A stretch of DNA of 64,000 nt, taken from positions 20,489,501-20,553,500 of the forward strand of contig NC_086172.1 of the NCBI RefSeq assembly GCF_023053635.1. Reading direction: 5' to 3'. The stretch comes from Elgaria multicarinata webbii. Lineage: Eukaryota > Chordata > Lepidosauria > Squamata > Anguidae. Position 1 is the stretch's first letter, and the number at the start of each line of letters is the position of its first letter. The position numbers were made by a program, and so were the translations under genes. Below are positions 52,171 to 64,000 of the stretch, piece after piece. Below the pieces are notes generated by a model that did no database searches, had not been told where the DNA came from, and worked only from the letters and a program-made list of their open reading frames with translations.

Positions 52171-54153
52171 ATTTGCTTTGGAGAAGTCCTGCTTAAATTC
52201 TGACATCTCCCTAATCAACCCAAATCAGCCCAATTTGGTTTGGGATGTGTCCAAACCACACCATGGTAAACTAGCATATTTATTTATTTGAAACCAGGCA
52301 ACCACACTTCACCAGCTGAGCATGAACTGAATTCAAGTTGAGACAAACAAAACCAAACCCTGATTTGTTTCCTGTTTCAAAGCTGCTGCCTCTGATGCCC
52401 TCATTTTAAATTCCGTTCGGTCTCAAGTGTATGAAGTTTCTGTTGGAAGGTAATGAATAAATAGTTTCATGTGAATTCTTTTATAGTATTTTATTTTGCT
52501 TTATCCAGTTCAGTGGAGGATTTCAGCTAATTTATTATATTGAATTTATTTTGTATGATTCATCTTCATGATGGAGAACAGCTTTCCCTGAGCTCAGCTT
52601 TTATTTTAAAACCAAACGCCTGTTTAAAGAACATATTTTACATTCCTTCCCAACCACAAAAGCTTTCAATGTAGTCAGCAGTGGGATACCAGACTTTCCT
52701 TCCATGGAAAACTAACATTAAATTCTAGGCTATCAGGGAAGGAAACTAAACAAAACAGTTGCAGAGGAATCCCCTTGCGGAAATAGTCACAACGTGATCC
52801 CCTTAGTTGCTGATTAAGATGGAAAGTAGGCTATGGTATTGAAATGGTTTGCTTTCATTCAGTCTCAGTTCATGTCCAGTTAATTCAGTTCCCATATTCA
52901 CTAACCCAAAAAATACCTAAACATGAGTTCAGTGGTGTGATTAAGCGGGTTCTGGTGCATGACAAGTCACTCAAGAAAGCAGTCCAACACAAATATAGCT
53001 TCCATTCAGTGCATTCAAGGAAGTAGCCATATTATGGTCGTATGTGTTTACATCCTCTTGGCTGTGCAGAAAGCTAGTCTGAAGAAAAGCCTGTTTTCTT
53101 CATGTTTACCTCAAGTGCAGAAGCCAAAATCACAAAATGACTCCAGGTGGTCAACAGCTTCCTTCCAAATTATTCTTTGTGTTGTGTTGCTTTTTGTTTG
53201 CACTAAACACACCATGGTCACTCAGATTCTCTGAGTACAAAACTTGTTGGTGCCAGTCAGCCCCTTGTGAGCCTCAAATGTAACCTCATATACATACTTG
53301 TTTTCCTACTAATACATGGATTAGATCTCAGTACTGTAGAAGTCTGTAACAAAAAAATTCCAGGATGTTAGTCTCCCTGCAATTTAAAAAAGGATGTGTG
53401 CGCACTCAGAACCATTGTTTCCAGGTGAATATAATGAAGGCTAGTTTTGACTCTTGCATACAGGCTCATCATCCAATTAATAGCTGTCTTGATAACCTTG
53501 TCAAGCACTGATGATCAATTAATTATGGGAACATTTGTTTTCGGAACACCAGACATCTGCTCCCGTGCTAATTCTCCTTAAAAAGGTTTCATTCAATGCA
53601 ATTATATTGACAAAGGTTTGTGCCATAAATATATTGCTTTTTCATTTCTGTGTCATTGCATTCAACAGATATTAAAGTATTCACAATATAAGACCAATTT
53701 TTCTCTCTCAAGTGAAGATGGAGAGCACATGCTACCTAGCAATGTATTCAGAAATGTATCTATTCTTCCTTCAAATCTGAAAAAGTATAGTTGGTTGGTT
53801 GCTTCTTTTTTTAACGTCTGCATCCTTGCTATGCAAGAATCTATCATTTCAACCTTGGTTAAGTCCTTGCCATATGGGAAGGGAAGCACAGATGAGGGCA
53901 CAAGGAAAAGCAGATCCCTTCCAGAAGGTGCCACTATTATATGGGAGGCCAAGGATAAACACATGGAGCTTCCAATAATTCTTTGCAAAAGACCAATATG
54001 CACATTAGATAAGGAAAGAGAAGAATAGATAAAGTCCATAGATAAAGTCATTCAGTCATGTTTACAATCAAAGGTGATCACAAAACAAGATTCCTTTTAG
54101 AGCCCCAAAGACAAACATGCTTCAAAAAGAAGCAGACTTAATATAACAATTTC
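52171..54153 (+). other. VWC2L intron, unassigned
   Basis: A+T-rich DNA without a recognisable exon, RNA gene or repeat. Confidence 0.4.
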
Positions 54154-54375
54154 AGGGAACAACTGTAGCTCAGTGGTAGAGCACATGTTTGCATTGAGAA
54201 ATCCCAGGTTCAAACCCTGGCATCTCCAGGTACAGCTGGGAAAGATTCCAGTCTGCAACTCTGGGGAGCCACTACCAGTCAGTGTTGACGATACTGAGAT
54301 ACATCAGCCAATAGTCTAACTCAGTTTGGTAACTGATGCAAATATTGGAAGTTGCCTTATGCCAAGAGTCAATCA
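54154..54375 (+). mobile_element. tRNA-derived SINE
   Basis: The head carries an A box (TAGCTCAGTGGTAGAGCACA) and a B box (GGTTCAAACCC), as in a tRNA gene. It continues through GCTGGGAAAGATTCCAGTCT, GCCACTACCAGTCAGTGTTG and CCAATAGTCTAACTCAG to TTGCCTTATG. The tRNA-unrelated body and missing acceptor-stem pairing show it is a SINE, not a tRNA gene. It is a different family from the Sauria SINE and rather diverged. Confidence 0.82.
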
Positions 54376-56292
54376 GAAAAGAAGAGCTTTTCTAAATAGA
54401 TTTGTTAATCTATTGTATCGACTTTCAGTTTCATTGCAGAATTGAGATCCAAACTCTACACAAAAAGCTTTTCCTTTCCTGCTTTTCTGCAACATAACCT
54501 GTAGGTGGCATTGTACTATGGCGGAACATCACAATGACACATGCTTTTTTTTAATATCACAAATAATACTCCATTTTTCCCACTCTAAAAAAACAACAAC
54601 ACACCAGGAAAACGCTCTTAAAAACAGAACTGAAACTGGAGGGTCTCAATGTCACTGAAAGAACCTCAAAGAACCCTGAGTAAGGACTGATAGGCACACA
54701 ATAAATGTCTTGTGTAGAAAAGCTCATAGGGCAGCTGTTCTTTCATATCAAATGGTCTTCACAACATGAGAGAACAATTAAATTTTCATACTGATTTCTA
54801 CTGATGTTTTCTGCAGCTACAATAAACAAGGCTGTCTTGTAGGTGACAAATGCATCTGAGTCAAACAGAGAAAAACAGACTTTTTAGATATATGTGAACT
54901 ATGTCAGTCCATTATTTACCCACACTATGATCTACCTAATTGTTCAATGCAAACAATAGTTCTTTTAAAAATTCTCTCAGAACTAGGCTATAAAAGTTTG
55001 GTAAGGCTTTGATTGCTACACGCACACGCACACACACACACACACACCTCTTTCATCCATTTGCTTTTTGAGTTGTATAAATGCTCAGCTCAATTCCATG
55101 ATGAACGTTAGAAAGTGCTCAGCTCAAAGCAAGCTAATAAAGGCTTGAGCAAACATTATGAAAACCTCCTGGCATGGAGTAGACTGACCAGTGATTCACT
55201 TCACCAGTAATGTTGAGCAGTCCGTAATTTACAAAAAAAGTCAGATGATTAATAAAGCCACTGAAGTGGGTGAGGCAGTTTTCAGATGAACCTTTTCCTG
55301 GCCTGAAAGAAGCATGTGATGTGGTGGTTTTCACAATAGCACCTAGTTCAATGAGGTCTTTTTATTGTGTGTTCTATAATTTCATGTACTGCTTCAAAAT
55401 CTTGCACACAAAAGCATTTTCAATAATGTGCCTTATCCTTTAATAAGAGCAACCGTGAACAATGCTAGCTTGCCAGATAGAACTCAGCTGCTGAAACCAG
55501 ACAAGAGAAACAGAACATCAGTCAAATGGAAAAGTGTGATTTATTATCTCCCTCCTGGCAAAATTACAGTGACGCTGCCTATGCAACAGTATCTGAAATT
55601 ACTGACTTACTATATTTCTGTCATGGCTGATAAAAGCAATACATATTCAAGTAGAAGGGCATGTCAGACAATGAACTACAATAATACCTATATTAAAAGT
55701 AAACCATTTATTTAGATATTGCCGTTATCATAGCCAGCTGTCTGTCTATACATTAGCTCTGTACTACACAGAAAAGCAGCATTATAATCATGGTTATTCA
55801 GCAGAGGTGTCCTCTCTGGTGAAAGAAAACCTGTCTGCGGGCCATGTGTCTGGGAGCAAGGATCAAAGCTTGCTGCTTTTGAACACTGATAACCTAGCAA
55901 GGCATTAGCTGCACATTTAGCGTCCATTCACTTTTTCCTAGCCAATAATGTTCAGGTCCTATTGAAGGCCATGCTACCCATTAGGAATGTGGGAAATCCA
56001 TCCCTTTATTCTGCCATGGTTTCAGTTTTCCTGGCCCAGGGCCTTGGAAAATCATGGAAACTCAATGGAAGGTTCCAGGGTCAAATTAGCCATTACTCTT
56101 AATGTGCAGTTGGCAACAGTATCAAAGGATTTTAATAAAAAAATAATCCCCTAACATAGTTGCTAACTGGGCAGATGCCAAAATACAGATGTTGCCCTTT
56201 GCTTTCAAGGGAATTAACATCCAGCTGCACTGAGGGATGCATATCCCCATTTTTAAACCCTGACTAGGTTGTGCATCTGAGATGGAAGGATG

Positions 56293-56336
<44 letters not shown>

Positions 56337-57417
56337 TGGGGAAAGAAATCAGAGTAGTTCAGAAGTATTCAGGATAATTGTACGCACCAGCCGAACTACG
56401 AAATCTGCTTTAGAAACTGAACTTGCTGAATGACCATAACATCTCTAGCTCTAAAGCACACTGGCTGCAACATATAGCAGCTAAATTAGATTACAAATGG
56501 GCAGGGCAGCTCAGTAAGACGGAACTGCTAGCTGTCCTATATCGAATGCTTCTCTAGCTACGTTACTCAGTCTGCCCACCACCTCCACAGCACATAACCC
56601 ATGGCCCAGATCCACCTGTGAGCACACTTAATACACATAGTGTTTAGCTGAAAGGGATGAAACACAGCTATGTAATCATGGCTGTAATAAGAGGGTTTCA
56701 TAAGTCCTTGTAACTGGATTGGGGAGAGGGCACATAGGAACAGCTGTCTACCTGCGTAGCGCCTCCAAGCTGGTTCAGGGCATGTATCTTCTTTACTGCA
56801 GTATTGTTTCCACCGAAATTAAGTGGACAACTAGATTTGCAAAACCCTTAAACCAATCCAATCACATTGCCTTCCACGCTAGTTTTTGTTTGGCTTAAAT
56901 CCAAAAGTACTTAAATCCGGAGATGTTCCAGCTCTGCTGGTTTGTGAAGTGTGTAGGCTTAGCTACCTGACATCCAGGAATAGAAAATGTGCGGCTGGGA
57001 TAGACTTAAGCAACTGCTAGACAAAGGCAATATTGGATAACACAGCGTTACACTAGTTCCGTACCTACAGATGCTGGCAATAATAATAACAATAATGATA
57101 ATATTTTTTCTTTTCTTGCAGTACTCATTCTTCCATTGGCCTAAGGGGGGGAAACCCTACAGAAATAAATGGAAAGCTTAATGTAAACACTGATAAAAAG
57201 TGAGAGGAAAGGGCAGGTCTTAGGCTGGGGAAAGGGTGTGTGTGTGTGTTAATAAATGAATTGTGTGCAAAGGACAATGACAAAATAGATAATTATCCAA
57301 GTAGCTGTTTAAGGACTATGAAATACGAACTAATGACAGATTTTGATCTAATTGGCTAAAAAAATAATTGTGCTTGGCTTGAAAGCAACAGCAAAACAAA
57401 TGATATGACTCAGAACT
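54376..57417 (+). other. VWC2L intron, mostly unassigned
   Basis: The only repeats seen are (CA)n at 55018-55048, (AGAC)n at 56295-56335 and a short (GTGT)n near 57236-57248. No second VWC domain exon (a CxC/CC cysteine pattern) was found. Confidence 0.4.
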
Positions 57418-58159
57418 TAGGGGTGTGCTCAGCTCCGTTAAAGGTCTCTGGATCCGAAGCGGAGCGGGCCGATCCGGACCTCCAAAGCCCAGTTCAGGAG
57501 CGGATCAGGGGAGGTTCGGATGGGCTTGAAGTGGTTCAGAGTGGTCCGAAGCGATTCGGACCGTTCCAAAACTTCGGAGCCAGGTAGTGGGGAGGGGAGC
57601 TTGCCTGGCTACCTGTCGGCCACCGCTGCGGTCCATGTGGCGCCGGCGCCAGGTAACCCCCCTCCTCCCCCCACTTACCTGGCTCCAAAGTTTTGGAATG
57701 GTCCAAATCGCTTCGGAGCATTCCGAACCACTTCAAGACCACAATGGAGCCAGGTAAGTGGGGGGAGGGGGTTACCTGCGCCACCGGTGCAGTCCATGTG
57801 ACGGCGGCAGAGCTAGGTAAATGGGGGTTGAGGAGGGGGGCTTACCTGGCTCTGCCGTCCGCCGCGGTCCGGGCGGCGGTGGATGGCAGAGCCAGGTAAG
57901 GGGGAGGGAGGCTTATTCGGCTCCCATTTTATCCCCCCTTCCCCACTTACCTGCCTCCGCTGTCTGCCGTGGAGGCAAGTAAGTGGGGAAGGTGGGGCAA
58001 AATGTGGGCCAAATATTGATCCAGACCACTGGATCTTGCTCCAGATCCTGTTCTGGAGCAGATCGGGGGAGGTTCAGATCAACCCGAAGTGGTTTGGGCC
58101 TGATCCAGAAAGTCTGGATCGGGTTCCGAAGCGGTTCAGGTAGGGGGTGCACAGCCCTA
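57418..58159. mobile_element. hAT-type DNA transposon, family D, with splice-donor-like repeats
   Basis: It begins TAGGGGTGTGCTCAG and ends GGTGCACAGCCCTA. CTCAGAACT occurs immediately on both sides (57409-57417 and 58160-58168), an 8-9-bp target duplication. It is 742 bp. The subterminal parts carry repeated GGATC/CGAAGCGG motifs. The centre is a set of diverged inverted units built on GAGCCAGGTAAGTGGGG and its complement. No transposase. The termini match the right end of the large element at 1-3557. Confidence 0.9.
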
Positions 58160-58347
58160 CTCAGAACTTACCTGCAGAAGTGTAGAACAGTTAAAACTTA
58201 GGCATGTAAGTGTTGAGCCCAAATAAATACCCGTTCGAAAAGAGAAATGAAGGGAAGACATACTATAAAGGTGAGTGCGTGGGAGGGGGATCTCCGTACT
58301 TTGATCCTGCATGTCCATTTTCCCTTTCAGGTCATGTTTCAAGTAAA

Positions 58348-59109
58348 CAATAGGGATAAATGCCAAGTTCTACATCTAGAAAATAGAAACCAAAGGCACA
58401 GTTACAAGATGGGGGATACTTGGCTCAACAATACTACAAATGAGAAGGATCTTGGAATTGTTGTAGATCACAAGCTGAATATGAGCCAACAGTGTGATAT
58501 GGCTGCAAGAAAGGCAAATGCTATTTTGGGCTGCATTAATAGAAGTATAGCTTCCAAATCACGTAAGGTACTGGTTCCTCTCTATTCGGCCCTGGTTAGG
58601 CCTCATCTAGAGTATTGCGTCCAGTTCTGGGCTCCACAATTCAAGAAGGAAGCAGACAAGCTGGAGCAAGTTCAGAGGAGGGCAACCAGGATGATCAGGG
58701 GTCTGGAAACAAAGCCCTAGGAAGAGAGACTGAAAGAACTGGTCATGTTTAGTCTGGAGAAGAGAAGAATGAGGGGGAGACATGATAGCACTCTTCAAAT
58801 ACTTAAAAGGTTGTCACACAGAGGAGGGCCAGGATCTCTTCTCGATCCTCCCAGAGTGCAGGACAAGGAATAATGGGCTCAAGTTAAAGGAAGCCAGATT
58901 CCAGCTGGACTTCCTGACTGTTAGAGCAGCACGACAATGGAACCAGTTACCTAGGGAGGTTGTGGGCTCTCCCACACTAGAGGCCTTCAGGAGGCAGCTG
59001 GACAACCATCTGTCAGGGATGCTTTAGGGTGGATCCCTGCATTGAGCAGGGGGTTGGACTCGATGGCCTTGTAGGCCCCTTCCAACTCTGCTATTCTATG
59101 ATTCTATGA
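58348..59109 (+). mobile_element. CR1 LINE, C-terminal ORF2 part and 3' end
   Basis: It starts in the KFNRDKCQVLHL block and runs to ATTCTATGATTCTATGA. ORF2 is interrupted by a premature TAG (ALETKP-stop region near 58718), a one-base change near 58771 and a 12-base loss near 58909. It is otherwise very similar to the intact copy at 29476. Confidence 0.95.
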
Positions 59110-60057
59110 TATCCAATGACATCAGAGGCATGATGGGTAAATATAAAAATACTGAGAGCTGACCAGGCACATTTCTATCCAGTGCCTTCCTGAGCTTCTC
59201 ATTGATCTCATATGCAATTTGATCTCCTGGAGCCCACCACGACTCCAGAGCTTCTAAGACCCTGGCTGTCAGCTCAGAACACATCCAGCTGCATAGCAGC
59301 AACAGCAGCTGCGGAAGCAGTAGAAACCCCACAGAAGAAAACATGCCTCAAGAAGACTAAGCGCTAAACGTCTTCCCTGTCACATATAGAATGATCAAAC
59401 TATGCCAGGGGATCCTTGTAATATCATCTCTGTGTAGTTTCACGATGTTGGAAACGCAGCGGTGACACATTCACCGAAGCCATGAATTATCTTTCTGTGA
59501 GCCAAGCGCCATGAAAATGTGTGAATGCAATTAATGTGCACAATAGCAGGCACACAATGGGGTGTGTGTGGAGGAGCAGGACCACAAGGGGTGGCGAGGG
59601 AGTGTTTGACCTCTCCACACGCACCCCCCTAGAGATGTCCAGATTTTGTGGACTCGGCTCCATCTGTGTTTCCTGGATTGTCTGGCGCCTCTTTTCCTTC
59701 ATTTCCACGCATTGACAGAATTGGGTTTTTTTTGTAGAAGAATTTCATTTGTTTCCAAATGCACACTTGTGCTAATGCGAATACATTTGTGCAAATTCTT
59801 CCCCACCCCTGCCCCGAAGTAAAATAAATAAATAATGGCTTGCCAGTCTACAGATTGGGAAAAGCCGGTCTGCTGTGGTATCTGCAGGCTGGATCCACAG
59901 AAATCTGATCATGTTTGAATCCATTGTGGTATTCTCCAACATCCCTAAGTGCACTATGCTCCCAAGAAATGTCCTCCAGTGGCCATTTGCACCAATGGAG
60001 GCTTCCCTCCCAAAGTAAATAGCAGCTTCAGGGGAAACAGCTTTCATTAAGCAGAGG
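59110..60057. other. VWC2L intron, unassigned
   Basis: No exon or repeat recognised. A minus-strand frame at 59344-59096 starts with a hydrophobic Leu-rich run but has no family features. Confidence 0.35.
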
Positions 60058-60578
60058 AAGCCTCATCTAGAGTATTGCGTCCAGTTCTGGGCACCACACT
60101 TCAAGAAGAATGCAGAGAAGCTGGAGCGTCTTCAGAGGAGGGCAACCAGGATGATCAGAGGTCTAGAAACAAAGCCCTATGAAGAGAGACTGAAAGAACT
60201 GGGCATCTTTAGCCTGGAGAAGAGAAGATTGAGGGGAGCCATGAGAGCACTCTTCAAATACTTAAAAGGTTGTTACACGGAGGAGGGCCAGGATCTCTTC
60301 TCGATCCTCCCAGAGTGCAGGACACGGAATAACAGGCTCAAGTTACAAGAAGCCAGATTCCGACTGGACATCAGGAAAAGGTTCCTGACTGCTAGAGCAG
60401 TACGACAATGGAACCAATTACCTAGGGGGGTCGTGGGCTCTCCCACACTAGAGGCCTTCAAGAGGCAGCGGGACAACCACCTGTCAGGGATGCTTTAGGG
60501 TGGATCCCTGCATTGAGCAGGGGGTTGGACTCAGTGGCCTTGTAGGCCCCTTCCAACTCTGCTATTCTATGATTCTAT
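60058..60578 (+). mobile_element. CR1 LINE 3' end
   Basis: From AGCCTCATCTAGAGTATTGC to CTATTCTATGATTCTAT. A 115-codon frame to the normal ORF2 end ([23 protein letters not shown]-stop) is still open from MIRGLETKP. 5'-truncated. Confidence 0.95.
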
Positions 60579-60579
60579 T

Positions 60580-61117
60580 GAGTGCTGGGTTGCAAGGGCA
60601 GGACTTTACGTCTCCCCGTCATGTATATAGAATACCACTGCTGCCCTCCTGGGGCTTTCTCCCTCACGTGATTCTAGGGAAACGTTTCCCCTTACTCACG
60701 GGCCTTCTATCATTCCCCATTGCACATCCCCACACATTGGAGAGGGAAGAACAGCAGTTGGGAGCTTGCTCCACGGATGTAGGCTCCCCATGCAATTTAG
60801 GACCCTGTGCAGACAAGCTTATACATCGTATGGGGAGCCTATGCATGTAGAGTAGGCTCCTTGCTTCAGACCCGCCCACCCCAATCCCCAATGTGTGGAA
60901 AGTGACAAGGATGGGCATAGAGAGAGGGTGGGGCCAGCGAGCACAGGCCTGCTCCCCCACCCCCACCCAATACACATGCATGGATGGATGATTGGAATCA
61001 CATGAAGGAGAATGCCCAAACAGAGCCTCCATGAGAATCCAGGGTGCCTCATGTAGGTGTGTACTTGTGTTAGCCTATTTGCCCTAAAAAGGGGAATCTT
61101 CTAATGCTTTAATAATA
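60580..61117. other. VWC2L intron, unassigned
   Basis: C+T-rich with paired ATGCATGTAGAGTAGGCTCC-like segments near 60780-60870. No family recognised. Confidence 0.3.
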
Positions 61118-61119
61118 AT

Positions 61120-61680
61120 TAGGGCTGTGTACCAGCCCCCCGAACCGCTTCGAGGCCTGATCTGGAACTTTTGGATCGGGCCCGAACCGGTTCGCGCCAA
61201 TCTGTCCCTCCCCCGACCCTCTCCGGATCAGATCCCAGAGCAAGATCCGAAGGGTCGGATTGCGCTTCGCCCGCCATTTTGCCCTCCCTTCCCCACTTAC
61301 TTGCCACCACAGTGAATAAGTCCCCCTCCCACCTTACCTGGCTCCACCATCCGCCACTGCATGGACCGTGGCGGCAGCGGGCAGCAGAGCCAGGTAAGGC
61401 CCCCCTCCCACCACCACTCAGTTGAAGCTGCCGCCGGACCACGACAGAGGCAGGTAAGCCCCCTCCCCCCCCTACCTGGCTCTGCCACCATCGCACAGAC
61501 TGCAGCAGCACCAGGTAAGCCCCCCTCCCCCCACACTTACCTTTTTTCAGAGCTCCGGATCGAGGCGAAGGATCCACTTTGTCTTGATCCACTTCGCCTC
61601 GATCCGCAGCTCCCCTGACCCGATCTTTCTCCGCTCTGCTATTGCTTCTACAAAGCGAAGTGAAGAGGAGCACAGCCCTA
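61120..61680. mobile_element. hAT-type DNA transposon, family D, second copy
   Basis: It begins TTAGGGCTGTGTACCAG and ends GGAGCACAGCCCTAA. CCGAACCGCTTCG and GGATCGGG subterminal motifs match 57418-58159. The centre again holds units with CCAGGTAAG and CTTACCTGG. The target duplication is blurred because both flanks are AAT/ATT-rich. Confidence 0.8.

Positions 61681-61734
<54 letters not shown>
61679..61734. repeat. (ATT)n microsatellite
   Basis: About 17 units lie between the hAT element and a LINE tail. Confidence 0.95.
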
Positions 61735-61860
61735 TCTTACCCGCCTTTCCATTCTGATCGAGGCAGGGAACAACAGTAAATATAAAATACATAAAACTTT
61801 ATTAAAACCCAATATACATTTTAAAAACATCCTAAAATTACACTGGATAGGCAGTGTAGA
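61735..61860 (-). mobile_element. LINE 3' end, antisense
   Basis: TTCTTACCCGCCTTTCCATT and GATCGAGGCAGGGAACAACA, as at 38337, followed by A-rich 3' UTR sequence. The (ATT)n is probably this LINE's own tail. Confidence 0.6.
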
Positions 61861-62560
61861 GGATGTGGGAAGGAGAGTTTTTAAAACATGTACCCCACCA
61901 GCTCCAGTCTCAGGCACTGCAGACCAAGAACTCTTTTGGGCCACCCCCTGATCCTCCATAACCTTTACAAAAGCTTTTAACTCACCATAGTTTTTCCTCT
62001 GTTCTTTTATGCTTAACAGTGATCAGAGATGCCTGAGCCTGCTTTCCAGCAGTTCACGCTTCCTTCGCGGCCAGTGTGCGATCTGTTCTTTCTGCAGTGC
62101 CATCCGTGTGCACAGTGCCACTGTGCAGCGTGCGGTGGCATATTTGCAGGGGGGGTCATAGCCTGGTCCCAAACGCTTTGCATTGCGGCTGTTCATCCTG
62201 CCCTCCGGCCCTTGCCTTTTCATGTCTCTGCAGTTTAAGAGACCCTCCCAAATTGCATTTGCCATTCTTGTTGGCTCTTCCTGGATAGTGACTTTACAGC
62301 TACTGACACCAACCTCCCGCACGCCAGTGCTTTACATATTGCCCTCGGTGTGTTGAGAATCCTCTTGCATTTTTCTGGCATTCTCCGTGGTATCATTAAC
62401 CTCTCCTGTCATGATGCCATTTTTATATCTCTGGAGACAGGAGTTTAGCCCTTTGTCCAAACCATTTAAATAAAAATTAAACGGAAGGGAACTCAACACA
62501 AAGCCCTGTGGGGAGCCTCTTGAAAGATCATTTAAAAACCATTTATATCCATTTAGAGTG
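61861..62560. other. VWC2L intron, unassigned
   Basis: No coding exon recognised. The stretch TTTAAATAAAAATTAAACGG...CCTGTGGGGAGCCTCTTGAA near 62465-62525 faintly resembles an antisense LINE reverse transcriptase (NPCGTP-like) and may be an old CR1 piece. Confidence 0.3.
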
Positions 62561-62652
62561 CAATCCTATGCATGTTTAGCCAGACAAAAAAATCCCATGC
62601 TGGATGACGAATGCTGGGGATTGTAGGACTTTTTTCTGTCTAAAGGTGCACT
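62561..62652. mobile_element. Palindromic MITE, GTGCAATCCTATG family, second copy
   Basis: GAGTGCAATCCTATGCATGT, then TTTAGCCAGACAAAAAAATC. The opposite arm is GGACTTTTTTCTGTCTAAAG. The outermost right arm is missing or diverged. Confidence 0.6.
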
Positions 62653-62653
62653 G

Positions 62654-62790
62654 GGGCCTTAGCTAGACCTAAGGATTATCCCAGGCAAATGGAGGGGTCA
62701 TCCCTGCCTGCTCTCGGGATCCCCTGTGTGTCATTTGGATGCACAGGGATGATCCCGGGATATAGGCCTGGTCTAGCCATGGCCTGGGAT
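62654..62790. mobile_element. MITE, GCTAGACCTAAGG family, second copy
   Basis: GGGCCTTAGCTAGACCTAAG and GGTCTAGCCATGGCCTGG are the inverted ends. The interior has CTGTGTGTCATTTGGATGCA and GGATGATCCCGGGATA. Collinear with 50099-50240. Confidence 0.75.
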
Positions 62791-63167
62791 TGTGACCATA
62801 AGAACTCTTGGCTCCAGTTTAACCTCTCCAATTTACAGTATTGCCAAAACCACACATACATTCATAGAAGAAAAAAGAGGGAGGGAGAGATCTCTTTTGG
62901 ATTATGAATTACCTTCCTCTTGCTGTTAAAAAAAAGAAGCAAGGTTGAGACTGAATGCTATTCTGGGCATTTACACTGCAATCCTTTTCCTTCCACCTTG
63001 CGGCATGCCTAGGGATTAAGCGGTTTTGGGGTCCTGTGTTTCCAAGGCTTCCTTTGAGCTGCTTCCCACATGTCTTGATCTGCCTTCTTTTTGCCTTGCT
63101 GGATAAGAGCTGTGAAATTTCTGTGGGCTGGGAGGAGGTATCCAGGCTCAGAACTCCCCCTCCAAGG

Positions 63168-63181
63168 ATGGATGGATGGAT

Positions 63182-63242
<61 letters not shown>
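63168..63242. repeat. (ATGG)n(TC)n microsatellite
   Basis: Four ATGG units are followed by about 29 TC units. Ser-Leu and Arg-Glu frames here are artefacts. Confidence 0.95.
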
Positions 63243-63244
<2 letters not shown>

Positions 63245-64000
63245 CCCTTAGAGGGAGAGTCCTGCACAATCTAAACGGAGATCCTAGCAGGATGGCAGCC
63301 GTACAGCCTGAGCTCATTCAAAATACAAATTTGAAAAGTGGATATTCCAAAGTTTGAATGCCAAATTTCAAATGAGCACTTGATAAAATGGCCAAGACAC
63401 TGAGCTACAAAGCAGGAATCTTTGAATCTTACCTGCGCTAGGGATAGGCGTGGTGTGGCCTTCAATGACCTCCTGTGCTCCTGCCTTCAGGTCCCCATCT
63501 GCAACACAGGGACAGTACTTTACAGAGTAGGTGTAAGGATCCCAACACACTCAGGCGTGACATAAACGCTAATCATTATAGTTACTTTGGAAGCAGGTTT
63601 GCCTCGCAGAAAGGCACCATATAAATATTTTAAATAAACAATAGATGTTAAATAAATAAAATTCCTAGTTTGAAGTTTAGTTTTGACGTCTTTTTATTTT
63701 CGAATCAGGAAGTAATTTTTGTATCCCATCTTCAGACGGTTTTCCCTAAAAGTCAGCTTAAGATATTTTAAATAAATAATTAAGTTGGGGAGGACCACGG
63801 AGGGCTATCTCCCCCCACACACACACACACTTCCTATAGCTACATCTGTGGCAAAAATCAAACCTAGAGAGTATTTGGTTTAGCCTTGGTTTTGAGACCC
63901 TCCTTCACACGTACAATGAATTCCACTGTAATATGACTTGTTCATGATAGCAGCATTCCGCTGACTGCTGCCTTTTGATCTGTACTGCATATGGACTGTT
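63243..64000. other. VWC2L intron, mostly unassigned
   Basis: A worn LINE- or SINE-like tail, AAAGGCACCATATAAATATT plus TTAAATAAAC, ends near 63640. (CA)n lies at 63815-63831. No exon recognised. Confidence 0.35.

Noticed and set aside
54154-54230. tRNA gene
   Set aside because: A and B boxes are present but the acceptor stem does not close, and a typical SINE body and tail follow.
59096-59344. Minus-strand frame starting with a Leu-rich hydrophobic run (secreted-protein-like)
   Set aside because: It is 82 codons from a minimal open frame, with no family motif, splice context or repeat support. Likely chance.

Overview
The window is vertebrate nuclear DNA, almost certainly from a squamate reptile. 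It holds a Sauria-type SINE with a Bov-B-like tail, many CR1 and L2-type LINE pieces, restriction-endonuclease-type (R2/R4-like) LINE pieces, hAT and Harbinger-like elements, and a DIRS-like fossil. It is mostly non-coding and A+T-rich, with abundant microsatellites.

Only two host genes are clear, both on the + strand. The last coding exon of SPAG16 (a WD40 protein of the axoneme central pair) lies at 44460-44635. The first coding exon of VWC2L (a secreted VWC-domain, brorin-like protein) lies at 48862-49254. This SPAG16-VWC2L order is the same as on human chromosome 2q, which supports both calls. Everything left of 44460 is therefore probably SPAG16 intron, and everything right of 49254 is VWC2L intron. 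The roughly 4 kb between the genes holds a G+C-richer minus-strand patch (45309-46195) with coding-like composition that I cannot identify.

Layout. 1-3557: a large hAT-type element, running off the left edge, with a BED zinc-finger ORF and a dimeric ~155-bp tandem array. 4.6-6.2 kb: two small hAT elements of different families. 8.1-11.7 kb: a nest of L2, CR1, R2/R4-like LINE, hAT and palindromic MITE insertions. 14.7-17.8 kb: L2, R2/R4-like LINE, hAT, L2. 18.9-24.3 kb: CR1 pieces, a hAT copy, and a Gypsy-type gag fossil beside G+C-rich DNA with a 32-bp minisatellite. 25.0-26.7 kb: a palindromic MITE, then an 11-copy 62-bp array with higher-order structure. 29.2-32.4 kb: a 5'-truncated CR1 with an uninterrupted ORF2. 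33.4-34.4 kb: a DIRS-like fossil with a Sauria SINE inserted. 35-44 kb: CR1/L2 tails, MITEs and minisatellites. 44.4-49.3 kb: the two host exons. 50-64 kb: MITEs, L2, a tRNA-derived SINE, two hAT copies of one family rich in splice-donor-like motifs, and two CR1 3' pieces.

The DNA is a layered mosaic: several insertions sit inside older ones, and perfect or near-perfect target-site duplications give exact ends for many DNA transposons. No exon of SPAG16 other than the last, and no second VWC2L exon, was recognised. Family names come from remembered motifs, not from database searches.
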